DNA of 20,855 bases, taken from assembly GCA_037133395.1 (NCBI GenBank), contig JBAXOG010000084.1:1-20855 (forward strand), given 5' to 3'. The notes under the pieces are model-generated. The model made no database searches, was not told the DNA's origin, and saw nothing but the letters and a program-made list of their open reading frames with translations. This document shows, in pieces, positions 1 to 7,601 of the stretch (its first letter is position 1; each line of letters begins with the position of its first letter). The DNA is from CAIZQW01 sp037133395 (lineage in GTDB: Bacteria > Verrucomicrobiota > Kiritimatiellia > RFP12 > UBA1067). The position numbers and the translations under genes are program-made.

Positions 1-1
1 C

Positions 2-39
2 CCCGGTATGCTCGACGAGCCCTATTTACCGGGTTTTTT
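2..39 (+). terminator. terminator-like hairpin at the left edge
   Basis: CCCGGTA at 2-8 pairs perfectly with TACCGGG at 27-33 and is followed directly by six Ts (34-39), the form of a rho-independent terminator. The 18-base loop holds a second small stem, GCTC/GAGC, around positions 10-20. It lies immediately before, and its T-run overlaps, the stop codon (39-41) in the frame of the next reading frame. Whether it ends an upstream gene or is just sequence inside a damaged DUF6044 gene cannot be told from the 56 bases available. Confidence 0.35.
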
Positions 40-56
40 AACCGGACAGTAGTGAT

Positions 57-761
57 ATGGTTCAATGGGATCGCGTTCATTGGTTGCATCCGTTGGTCTG
101 GTATGTCGGTTTGGCGGGTTTATTAGTGGTATGGGGAAGGATGCTTCGGCCTCGTTATGGACAGATTTTTATTATTTGTATTTTGATCTTCCAGGGGGCA
201 ATTCTTTTGGGGCATGCAGACTACATACAAAGCGCATTGTCAAAGAACCCAAGTTGGAGGGAGTTTTATGCTACCGAGCAATTTGAAACGATTCGCAATT
301 TTATCGATAAACCAGTTGATAAATATCGCGTTGTAAGCCTCGGCTTGTATCCAAGTATTGCACTTTATAACGGTTTTTATTGCTTAGACGGTTACTGCGT
401 TAATTACAGTCTGAACTACAAGAGAAACTTCAGAAGAGTCATTTCCGGAGAACTTGAAAAAAGCGAAAATCTTCAAAGTTATTTTGACAATTGGGGAAGT
501 CGTTGTTATTTATTTTCCAATGAAGTTGGAAAAAATTTTCTTCAAACAAAGACGAAAGCAATAAGTATAACAAAGTTAGATTTGGACCTTAATATGTTTG
601 TACAAATGGGTGGCCAGTATATTATTTCGGCGGTGGAGATTAAAAACCCACAAAAATCGGGATTGAAGTTGTTGAAAGTGTTTGATGATCCTCAATCGGC
701 TTGGCGGATTTGGCTTTACGCACCCTTATCTGACGTTGGAGCGGAAAAGCTTGGTGCGTGA
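57..761 (+). pseudogene. C-terminal portion of a DUF6044 (YkoS-like) membrane protein, probably truncated
   Basis: The 234 codons start with two hydrophobic segments (residues about 10-27 and 34-51) and continue as a soluble domain. The stretch at residues about 90-117 (YRVVSLGLYPSIALYNGFY, then LDGY, N and Y residues) followed by YFDNWGSRCYLF (141-152) matches my recollection of the C-terminal domain of the DUF6044/YkoS family, whose members are usually over 500 residues. Only about the last 40 percent is here. An in-frame TAA at 39-41 separates it from anything upstream, and the ATG at 57 has no Shine-Dalgarno sequence. So this is either a frameshifted gene whose front lies outside the window or a decayed remnant. 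Family members are poorly characterised and often occur with polyprenyl-phosphate glycosyltransferases. Membership is inferred by eye; the broken state is likely but not proven. Confidence 0.6.
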
Positions 762-807
762 GTGAACGAACTGACGGCGATGAAAACAGCAGCGAAAGGA
801 GTTTTTT

Positions 808-1806
808 ATGCTTACTGATAATGTGATATTGGTAACGGGGGGAACGGGCTCATTTGGCAACACGTTTGTTCCAATGACACTGGCAAAGTATAATCCCCGA
901 AAAATCATCATCTATAGTCGCGATGAGATGAAGCAATGGGAAATGGCTAAGAAATTTGCCAATGATCCTCGCATCCGATTCTTTATTGGCGATGTCAGGG
1001 ACAAGGATCGTCTTTATCGCGCCTTGGAAGGTGTCGATTATGTCGTTCATGCGGCAGCGACGAAGATTGTGCCGACTGCTGAGTACAATCCATTCGAATG
1101 TGTCAAAACCAACATCAACGGAGCGATGAATCTGATTGATGCCTGTATCGACAAAAAGATCAAACGTGTTGTAGCACTTTCCACTGACAAAGCATCAAGT
1201 CCGATCAACCTTTATGGAGCCACAAAGCTGGCGTCGGATAAACTGTTCATTGCGGGCAACTCTTACGCGGGAGCACAGAACACTCGTTTTGCCGTTGTTA
1301 GATATGGCAACGTCATGGGGTCGCGCGGATCAGTTATTCCTTTCTTTATGACACAAATTGAAAAAGGTGTGATGCCGATTACCGATAGCCGGATGACACG
1401 TTTTATGATCAGCCTTGAGCAAGGCGTCGATTTGGTCTGGCATGCGTTCAAGGACATGGAGGGAGGAGAGATCTATGTGAAGAAGATCCCTTCCATGAAG
1501 GTTGTCGATATCGCTAGCGCTGTATCCCCAGATGCCAGCCAAGAAATAATTGGTATTCGCCCCGGAGAAAAGCTACATGAACAGATGATCTCACCTGAGG
1601 ATTCATACTATACCTACGAATATCCTGAACACTTCAAGATACTTCCCGCGATTCATAATTGGTGTAAAGATGGATTGCGAATCAAGGATGGTAAAAAGGT
1701 CAAAGAAGAGTTCAGTTATACGTCGGATAACAACGCGGAATGGATGTCTATTGAAGAATTACAGCGTTGGATTGGATTAAATCGCACAAAGATTGGTTGT
1801 GTGTGA
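808..1806 (+). CDS. pseB: UDP-GlcNAc 4,6-dehydratase (inverting), PseB/FlaA1 family
   Basis: This extended SDR of 332 residues is the normal PseB length. It has the nucleotide-binding GGTGSFG (11-17), the family signature YSRDEMKQ (36-43), HAAATKIVPTAEYNP (81-95) and the catalytic STDK (125-128) with Y136 and K140. PseB-type enzymes convert UDP-GlcNAc in the cytoplasm to UDP-2-acetamido-2,6-dideoxy-L-arabino-hexos-4-ulose, the first step to pseudaminic acid and also to L-FucNAc-type sugars (WbjB/CapE). A strong AAAGGAG (795-801) six bases before the ATG fixes the start. It opens the module that ends with the SpsF-like gene. Assignment to PseB versus WbjB/CapE rests on neighbours, since both share these motifs. 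The nonulosonic acid synthase and PseG homologue downstream favour PseB. Confidence 0.93.
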   Translation: MLTDNVILVTGGTGSFGNTFVPMTLAKYNPRKIIIYSRDEMKQWEMAKKFANDPRIRFFIGDVRDKDRLYRALEGVDYVVHAAATKIVPTAEYNPFECVKTNINGAMNLIDACIDKKIKRVVALSTDKASSPINLYGATKLASDKLFIAGNSYAGAQNTRFAVVRYGNVMGSRGSVIPFFMTQIEKGVMPITDSRMTRFMISLEQGVDLVWHAFKDMEGGEIYVKKIPSMKVVDIASAVSPDASQEIIGIRPGEKLHEQMISPEDSYYTYEYPEHFKILPAIHNWCKDGLRIKDGKKVKEEFSYTSDNNAEWMSIEELQRWIGLNRTKIGCV

Positions 1807-1870
1807 TTAAATTGCACCTCACTCCTTTTTTTGTCATTTTGGAAAGGCAAATGTTGGAGATCAGGAAAAT

Positions 1871-2734
1871 GTGTTTGTGAGATTACTTGTTTTAGGAGCA
1901 CGGTCATGGATCGGTTTTCGGTTGGCAGAAGCCATCAGGCAAACGCTTCCCGAATGGAAACTTTTGGGTACGAGTAGTGTAGGTGGTCTGGCGATCCCTG
2001 GTTACGTTGACTGTGTTGCAGTCGAGAACTCTGTTGCTGTTGAAGGTTTAATCGAACACTATCGGCCAACCGTTATAGTTAATCTGCTCCGCTATGAGAA
2101 TGAATTAGGAGTGGCTATTCATCATGTAGTGATTGACGCGTGTATTCGCCGGGGGATCTTCTATTGCTATATGTCTTCAGCTCTCGCTCTAGATGCCTCA
2201 ACGGTACTCGATCTAACTGAAGATTTGCCAGCTTGCAGTTGCAGTCCATATGGCCACTTCAAGCAAGTATGTGAAGAAAAACTTCTGAGCCAACCTAGTT
2301 GCCAGTCTCTAATCATCCGATTTTCGTCTATTCACGGATGGTCGCCTCACAAGCCTTCACGTACTGAAAGCCTATTAGAGAAGTTGGCCAACAACCAAGA
2401 GGTTTCAGTAGACCAAGGGATCAGGCAAAACCGCATGTTGGATACGACTTTGGCCTCGGCGATTTTGGATTTAATTCGCATTCAAGCTCTCGGGATTGTG
2501 CATCTTGGAACAATTGATTCCAGCGACGAGGCTGAGTTCCTCAAACGTGTTGCGACAGCATTTGGCATGGATTCTGAGTTAATTCAACTCGCCAAGCTAA
2601 GGGAAGTCAATTTGGCGGTTCGCCCACAGAGAATTTATGATTTGTTTGGTAGTCGTTATAAGTGTACCGAGCAAGACACAATTAACGGTCTGCTTGCATG
2701 CCCGAGCCTCGCCGGTTTCAGGCGGCAACGATGA
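1871..2734 (+). CDS. NAD(P)-dependent SDR, RmlD-like sugar reductase
   Basis: The 287-residue protein opens with a beta strand and a Rossmann loop GARSWIG (9-15), in which the middle glycine of GxxGxxG is a serine. It carries MSS (101-103) and YGHFK (127-131), the Ser and YxxxK of the SDR catalytic set. RFSSIHGW (149-156) and a late VRPQRIYDL (about 258-266) resemble the dTDP-4-dehydrorhamnose reductase family (RmlD). The likely job is NAD(P)H reduction or epimerisation of the 4-keto sugar made by the upstream PseB homologue; that substrate is inferred from position. The start is GTG at 1871 or, in frame, GTG at 1877. AGGA at 1863-1866 is better spaced for 1877. It occupies the place where PseC aminotransferase is normally found. 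It lacks the C-terminal cupin of CapF/WbjC. Confidence 0.8.
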   Translation: MFVRLLVLGARSWIGFRLAEAIRQTLPEWKLLGTSSVGGLAIPGYVDCVAVENSVAVEGLIEHYRPTVIVNLLRYENELGVAIHHVVIDACIRRGIFYCYMSSALALDASTVLDLTEDLPACSCSPYGHFKQVCEEKLLSQPSCQSLIIRFSSIHGWSPHKPSRTESLLEKLANNQEVSVDQGIRQNRMLDTTLASAILDLIRIQALGIVHLGTIDSSDEAEFLKRVATAFGMDSELIQLAKLREVNLAVRPQRIYDLFGSRYKCTEQDTINGLLACPSLAGFRRQR

Positions 2735-2768
2735 ACGAGACCCTCACCCCTTTTTCTAGGTATAAGCT

Positions 2769-3938
2769 GTGACAATAATCAAGAATCGACAAATAGGCCC
2801 TGAGTACCCTGTTTACTTTGTTGCTGATCTTGCTGCAAACCATGGAGGTTCCTTGGCAAAGGCTAAAGAACTGATACATGCTTGCGCTGAATCGGGGGTG
2901 GACGCGATCAAGATGCAGAACTTCGCTGCGGAGTCCATTGTCTCAGATTATGGTTTTCGTCATCTTCAAGGTGTTCAAACGCATCAAAGCAAATGGCAGC
3001 AGTCGGTATTTGAGTCTTATAAAGCCGCATCGATACCGTTAGACTGGACATTCGAGTTGGCGGATCTTGCGCACAAGTTACAACTTAACTACCTGACCTC
3101 GCCCTATTCGCTTGATTTTGTTAGGGCTGTTGCACCTTATGTGGATGCTCTCAAGTTGGGGTCAGGCGACATCACGTGGTTGGAAGAAATGTCAGAAATG
3201 TGTCGCTCTAACAAGCCTGTATTGATTGCGACTGGCGCATCAACTATGGAGGAAGTTACTGCTGCGATGACGGCTGCTTTGCTCTGGACCTCTCAGCTTG
3301 TCTTAATGCAGTGCAATACGGAGTATACTGCCAACATACACGACACACGGGAACAGAGACTCCATCGCTTTCGGCATATTAACTTACGGGTGCTAGAAAC
3401 TTACTCCCGCCGCTGGCCGGGAGTAGCATTGGGGCTGTCAGATCACACTCATGGAGCAATGACCGTTCTGGGTGCAGTTGGTTTGTTCGATTGTTGTGTT
3501 ATAGAGAAGCATTTCACGCTTGATAATAGTCTTCAGGGACAAGACCATGCTTTCTCGATGACTCCTGCCACATGGCGTAGAATGGTTGAAGATGTCTCGG
3601 TAGTAAAGCGAGAACTGCGCCCCAAAACGGATTGGGAGAGTAGGATTCGTTTTGTTGAAATGCTTGTTGACGATTCGGAGGCGCTACATTTGGCGATCGG
3701 TGATGGGGTTAAACGGCTAGAAGGGAATGAGCAGAACACAGTAATTGTGCAGCGGCGAGCCGTTCGAGCCTCAAAAGATTTGGAATCCGGTCACCGGCTT
3801 GAAATGAACGATTTAGCCGTTCTCCGGCCCTGCCCCGTTGATGCATTGCCCCCTTATCGGATAGCGGAGGTTTTAAATCACTCCCTTATACGAAATGTTC
3901 CCGCTGGTGATTGTATCAGGACAAAAGACATCATTTGA
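2769..3938 (+). CDS. nonulosonic acid synthase (NeuB/PseI/SpsE family) with C-terminal SAF domain
   Basis: This enzyme condenses a free 6-carbon amino sugar with phosphoenolpyruvate to give a 9-carbon nonulosonic acid. The TIM-barrel NeuB domain covers about residues 12-275: ADLAANHGG (19-27), KMQ (48-50), KLGSGD (129-134), ATGAS (154-158), QCNTEY (181-186), LGLSDHTHG (221-229) and IEKHFTLD (245-252). H226 and H248 correspond to the metal ligands of NeuB. The SAF (antifreeze-like) domain, about 325-389, completes the active site in dimers of this family. Length of 389 is a little above the usual 340-360. The QCNTEY form resembles the SpsE-like branch rather than NeuB itself. The start is GTG at 2769 with only a weak AGG (2758-2760) upstream. 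The exact hexose used (N-acetylmannosamine, the pseudaminic acid precursor or another) cannot be read from the sequence; the neighbours point away from a diamino sugar. Confidence 0.92.
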   Translation: MTIIKNRQIGPEYPVYFVADLAANHGGSLAKAKELIHACAESGVDAIKMQNFAAESIVSDYGFRHLQGVQTHQSKWQQSVFESYKAASIPLDWTFELADLAHKLQLNYLTSPYSLDFVRAVAPYVDALKLGSGDITWLEEMSEMCRSNKPVLIATGASTMEEVTAAMTAALLWTSQLVLMQCNTEYTANIHDTREQRLHRFRHINLRVLETYSRRWPGVALGLSDHTHGAMTVLGAVGLFDCCVIEKHFTLDNSLQGQDHAFSMTPATWRRMVEDVSVVKRELRPKTDWESRIRFVEMLVDDSEALHLAIGDGVKRLEGNEQNTVIVQRRAVRASKDLESGHRLEMNDLAVLRPCPVDALPPYRIAEVLNHSLIRNVPAGDCIRTKDII

Positions 3939-3960
3939 TCCACTTTGATGAGGTAGTTCA

Positions 3961-4482
3961 ATGAACTCGACAATCAATCCTTTTTCTGATCCAGATTCTC
4001 GTGAACTCTGGGAAATATTGATATGTCGTGATATTGAGGGGTTTTTGAATCAGAATTGGAGTCTGGTGGCTGGAGATTTTTTGGATGTTGGTTTTATGGG
4101 GATTGATGGATGTTTTCTTTCCAATCCAGATGGATGGAAGTTAACCTTTCCCGATCTGGCCTCCTATCGGCACGCTTGGTTGGCACAGAGTCGCCAATTC
4201 AACAATACTCGTTTTCTCGACGATCCCCGCGAAGCCTTATATCGTGCGATGAGACTTTCACGCGTAGAAGTTGAAGGCGACTCCGCACTTGTCCACAAGA
4301 AGTTTAATGGCTCGATCAGGTTAGAGACTGGCGGTTGTCTTAAATTGTGTTGGCAATCCCTGTTCTTCTGCCGGCGAATTGACGGACTTTATAAGATAGC
4401 TGGGTTTGTTGGCTATTTGCCGAATCTTGTGTCAGACGAAACCCAGTCGGTATTGAATCAGGAAGTTACACTTGACCAATGA
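3961..4482 (+). CDS. uncharacterised small protein, possibly NTF2/SnoaL-like fold
   Basis: I do not recognise this 173-residue protein as a named family. It has no signal peptide or membrane segment. A helix-rich start (residues 14-45, ELWEILICRDIEGFLNQNW) is followed by a DGCFLSNPDGWKL segment (49-61) and ends in alternating strands (about 100-153: RVEVEGDSALVHKKF, then LKLCWQSLFFCRRIDGLYKI). This helix-then-beta layout with a final WxSLFFxRRxDGxYKI strand pair resembles NTF2/SnoaL-like proteins, which include small isomerases, dehydratases and cyclases. GATGAGG at 3947-3953 lies seven bases before the ATG. It sits 22 bases after the synthase and overlaps the PseG gene by ATGA, so it is very probably translated with them and acts in the same pathway. 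The step is unknown. Confidence 0.75.
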   Translation: MNSTINPFSDPDSRELWEILICRDIEGFLNQNWSLVAGDFLDVGFMGIDGCFLSNPDGWKLTFPDLASYRHAWLAQSRQFNNTRFLDDPREALYRAMRLSRVEVEGDSALVHKKFNGSIRLETGGCLKLCWQSLFFCRRIDGLYKIAGFVGYLPNLVSDETQSVLNQEVTLDQ

Positions 4483-5525
4483 ATGGATTAGGAATATTAC
4501 TCATTCGTGCGGATGCGAACACGATAATTGGGGTTGGGCATATCATGCGCTGTTTAGCGCTTGCGCAAGTTTGGAAGGAGAAAGGCGGCGCGGTGGTGCT
4601 GGCTTTGGCCGCTTCCAACAAAGCGTTGGAGTCGCGTTTCGAGGCTGAAGGTCTTGAATTAGAGGTGCTTTCCGTAGAGGCTGGGTCTGAAGCGGACGCA
4701 TTGGCTACTGTGGATCTGGCTCGAAAGAGGCAGGTCTGTTGGACGGTGTTAGACGGTTACTATTTTGACGAGAACTACCAAAAAGTCATCTTTGCTAGTA
4801 CTTTTAGAGTTTTGATCTTGTCTGATTATTTGCATGCGACGAGGTTTTATGGAACGATCCTGTTAAATCAAAACTTACACGCTAGTTTCGATGAATATAC
4901 TCGGGCCGCGCCAGGGTTGAAGTTGTTGTTGGGGAATCGGTTCACCTTGCTTCGCCGAGAATTCTGGGCGTGGCGTGGAAAACGGCAAAAACACTCGGGT
5001 GCTGTACGGCGGGTGATGGTCACATTAGGAGGTGGAGACACCGATAATGTCACAGCTAAAATATTAAAGGGATTAGAGGAATTGGTGGATTTTGGGTTTG
5101 AAGTGATCGCTGTGGTTGGCGCTAACAATCCACACTGGAAGATGTTGGAGAGTCTGCAACAAAAAGCGGCCATCTCCATTCGGTTAGAGCGTAACCTTTC
5201 GGACATGACTCCCCTGATGTCAGCATGTGATCTGGCAATTTGTGGTGGGGGTGCAACCTGTTGGGAAATGATCTTTTTTGGCATTCCCATTCTAACTGTA
5301 ATTTTGGCGGCGAATCAACAACCGATTGCTGAAAGCCTTGATGCTGCAGGAGTGGCACTGAACCTAGGTTGGCATGATCAACTCGAGTCGGCTGAAGTGG
5401 CGGCGGGAGTGCGGAAACTCGCAGGGGATGCATCCTGTTTGCAGCGAATGAGTCAACAGGGCCAGGCTTTGATAGACGGTCGGGGTGTGGAGCGGGTTTT
5501 CAACGAGATGATAGTCTTTCAATAA
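4479..5525 (+). CDS. pseG: PseG/SpsG-type UDP-sugar hydrolase
   Basis: PseG removes UDP from UDP-2,4-diacetamido-2,4,6-trideoxy-beta-L-altropyranose by C-O cleavage, freeing the sugar for the NeuB-type synthase. This 348-residue GT-B-fold protein has the typical N-terminal RADANTIIGVGHIMRCLALA (10-29), in which H21 matches the catalytic His of the GxGHxxR motif. It also has TLGGGDTDN (182-190) and CGGGATCWEMIFFGIP (255-270), followed by the NQ..IA segment (279-284) that binds the UDP side. The start ATG overlaps the stop of the preceding gene (ATGA, 4479-4482), implying translational coupling. If the upstream pathway makes a 4-hydroxy rather than 4-amino sugar, this homologue must accept that altered substrate. 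The name pseG follows the family and not a tested activity. Confidence 0.88.
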   Translation: MNGLGILLIRADANTIIGVGHIMRCLALAQVWKEKGGAVVLALAASNKALESRFEAEGLELEVLSVEAGSEADALATVDLARKRQVCWTVLDGYYFDENYQKVIFASTFRVLILSDYLHATRFYGTILLNQNLHASFDEYTRAAPGLKLLLGNRFTLLRREFWAWRGKRQKHSGAVRRVMVTLGGGDTDNVTAKILKGLEELVDFGFEVIAVVGANNPHWKMLESLQQKAAISIRLERNLSDMTPLMSACDLAICGGGATCWEMIFFGIPILTVILAANQQPIAESLDAAGVALNLGWHDQLESAEVAAGVRKLAGDASCLQRMSQQGQALIDGRGVERVFNEMIVFQ

Positions 5526-5545
5526 ACGCATGGAAGGTTTTGTCG

Positions 5546-6226
5546 ATGATCATTCTACTACAAGGTCGATTGAGGTCTATTCGATTGCCAGGGAAGGGGT
5601 TCTTTACTTTTTTCGGGCAGACACTGTGGGAACGCGTTTGCGATATTGCTTTGGCCGTTCGAGGGTGTGAAAAGGTAGTTTTTACTACTGGTAACCTTCC
5701 AGAAAACCAATTGATACGTCCATTGGTTGAGGCTAAGGGAGTGACCTTCTTTTCTGGGAGTGAGGACAATGTCCTTGAGCGTTTTTGCAGGGCAATCGAT
5801 GGATATGATGGCGAATATATGGTGCGACTTACCTGTGACAACTATCTCATTCAACCCGAAGTGATTGAAGGGTTATATGAGGAAACGCGGATGAAAAACG
5901 CTGATTATGGATATGTCAAGCCGCTATCTCATTACGCTGGTGAAGTTGTTCGCTGTGAGGCTCTGAGGTGCTGTCTTGCGGGTAAGCATAGTGCGCAAGC
6001 GGAGGAGCATGTCACTTGGGATATACGCACAAATCCTGAATACACCAAGGTGGCCGAGTTGGAAGAATATATGGGGTTAGATCATTCACACAGCCTGACT
6101 CTTGATACGGTGGAAGACTTAATAATAATGAAGCAACTCGAATGGAATTGTCCAGACTTAAAACCTGTGCGCTGTCTGAAAGCTTTGTGTAAAAGCTCTC
6201 ACATTACTAACAGAAAGTTACGGTAA
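5546..6226 (+). CDS. CMP-sugar synthetase-like cytidylyltransferase, SpsF family
   Basis: This nucleotidyltransferase of 226 residues activates an acidic sugar with CTP. The pyrophosphorylase signature is QGRLRSIRLPGKG (6-18), with the R..RLPGK core. GSEDNVLERF (71-80), RLTCDNYLI (94-102), EHVTWDI (154-160) and SLTLDTVED (183-191) follow in the order seen in SpsF (COG1861). I place the start at ATG 5546, because GGAAGG (5532-5537) is eight bases upstream; an in-frame TTG at 5540 is too close to it. It follows pseG by 20 bases and should convert the nonulosonic acid to its CMP form for transfer. The usual RLTGDxPL motif reads RLTCDNYL here, a variation in the active-site loop that may reflect a different substrate. 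Classical NeuA/PseF is an alternative label, but the motifs fit SpsF better. Confidence 0.85.
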   Translation: MIILLQGRLRSIRLPGKGFFTFFGQTLWERVCDIALAVRGCEKVVFTTGNLPENQLIRPLVEAKGVTFFSGSEDNVLERFCRAIDGYDGEYMVRLTCDNYLIQPEVIEGLYEETRMKNADYGYVKPLSHYAGEVVRCEALRCCLAGKHSAQAEEHVTWDIRTNPEYTKVAELEEYMGLDHSHSLTLDTVEDLIIMKQLEWNCPDLKPVRCLKALCKSSHITNRKLR

Positions 6227-6286
6227 CATGATATATTGTTCGCATAGTCCGTATGGGATTTCAATCATTTGAAGGTGGTGTCATCG

Positions 6287-7585
6287 GTGGAGGAAGCTAT
6301 AAAACTAAAGATCGCCGCACGACCATCTATGCTTTATCTGGTCGGCTCTCTTGCAGGAGGCAATTACGCATCCATGGCGGTGAGCATGGTTAGTGGCGTG
6401 CTTATGGGCAGACTTGTAGCCCCCACTACTCTGGGTCTTTTCAATGGTATCGGGCTGGTTCTGGGATATGCTCCTTTTCTGCAGTTGGGTATCCTTAACG
6501 GGCTCAACCGCGAATTGCCCTACTTTGTGGGTAAAGGTGACCGAAAGTGCGTCGAGGAACTGGCGTCTGCGGCGCAAGCATGGGCGCTTATCGTGGGCGG
6601 CGTGGTTTGTGTGGGACTCTCCTGTGTTGCGGTTTGGCATGTAGCGCATGGCCAGTGGCAAGAGGCGGCGGGCTGGTTTACGAATGCGATTCTCAGTTTG
6701 TTTCTCTTTTATAACACCTTTTATCTACAAATGACCTATCGTACCTCGCACGATTTTGCCAGGTTAGCTTTGGTTGGCGTTATACAAAGTTTAGCTGGGT
6801 TGGTGTTGCTTTTGTTGGTTGTATGGCTGAATTTCTACGGTTTGTGCCTGAGAGCCTTGCTGATAGGGGCGATAGGAATGGGAATTCTTTACCGGTTCCG
6901 GCCTGTTCGAGTCGGTCCGAAGTGGAATATCGGGCATTTGAAACATCTGCTAATCATCGGGGCACCCATTTTTGCGGTAGGGCAGATCTATTCGTTGTGG
7001 AGCGTCATCTGTTCCACGCTGGTTCTGAAGTTAGCCGGAGTCGAAGGAATGGGTTTGTTTGCTATGGTCACCATGGCCAGTTCCGCGATCGAACTGATTC
7101 CGTCAGCGGTTTCACAGGTTGTTTATCCGCGTATGGCTGAGCAGTTTGGAAGAAACGCGAGAGTGCGTAGCTTGCTGCATATGTCATGGAAGCCAATCAT
7201 CGTCACGGCGGTCGGCATGATCCCCGTGATTGCAATTGCGTGGTGGCTTGTAGGGCCAGTTGTAAGATATGTCATTCCAGCATATGCGAACGCGGTACCA
7301 GCCATGCAGTGGGGGCTAATTTTTTCTTATGTGGGCTGTTTTGGGCCAGTCTGTAATGTCTTCAATGTGATTCGCCGTCAGGACCTGTATGTTGTGGCTA
7401 TCATTTTTGGCATGGCTGTATCCGGGGGCAGCTTGATGTGGCTGATTCGTAATGGGGTTTCACTGGTTGCGTTTCCGCAAGCCATGATGATCGGACGAAT
7501 TGTTTTCATGCTGATCTGCTATCTTTGCATAGTACATCTGAGCCATTGTGAGCAGAAGGATTCGGACATTCTGAAGCGGATATGA
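6287..7585 (+). CDS. wzx: Wzx-type polysaccharide flippase (MATE/MOP superfamily)
   Basis: This is a very hydrophobic protein of about 432 residues with some 11-12 predicted membrane segments, in the inner membrane. The first segment contains SLAGGNYASMAVSMVSGVLM, followed by GRLVAPTTLGLFNGIGLVLG and QLGILNGLNRELPYFVGKG. These match the Polysacc_synt (PF01943/PF13440) family: conserved small residues, then GxxxGLNRExPxxxGKG. It would flip the undecaprenyl-diphosphate-linked repeat unit to the periplasm. The start is uncertain. The frame is open from a TTG at 6269, but AGGTGG (6273-6278) lies eight bases before GTG 6287, so I use that. It follows the CMP-sugar synthetase by 60 bases. A 105-codon open frame inside it (6823-7140) is a shadow. 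Confidence 0.88.
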   Translation: MEEAIKLKIAARPSMLYLVGSLAGGNYASMAVSMVSGVLMGRLVAPTTLGLFNGIGLVLGYAPFLQLGILNGLNRELPYFVGKGDRKCVEELASAAQAWALIVGGVVCVGLSCVAVWHVAHGQWQEAAGWFTNAILSLFLFYNTFYLQMTYRTSHDFARLALVGVIQSLAGLVLLLLVVWLNFYGLCLRALLIGAIGMGILYRFRPVRVGPKWNIGHLKHLLIIGAPIFAVGQIYSLWSVICSTLVLKLAGVEGMGLFAMVTMASSAIELIPSAVSQVVYPRMAEQFGRNARVRSLLHMSWKPIIVTAVGMIPVIAIAWWLVGPVVRYVIPAYANAVPAMQWGLIFSYVGCFGPVCNVFNVIRRQDLYVVAIIFGMAVSGGSLMWLIRNGVSLVAFPQAMMIGRIVFMLICYLCIVHLSHCEQKDSDILKRI

Positions 7586-7601
7586 ATAGAATTGTTACCC
7601 T

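Noticed and set aside
850..1542. Several reverse-strand open frames across pseB
   Set aside because: They lie opposite a clearly conserved gene, lack ribosome sites and have no recognisable protein features.
4868..5433. Reverse-strand open frames of 140 and 103 codons opposite pseG
   Set aside because: Low-complexity, Pro/Arg/Ser-rich translations typical of antisense shadows; pseG motifs cover the same bases on the + strand.
6823..7140. A 105-codon + strand frame inside wzx
   Set aside because: Out of frame with the membrane protein, no ribosome site, Arg/Ser-rich translation without domain character.
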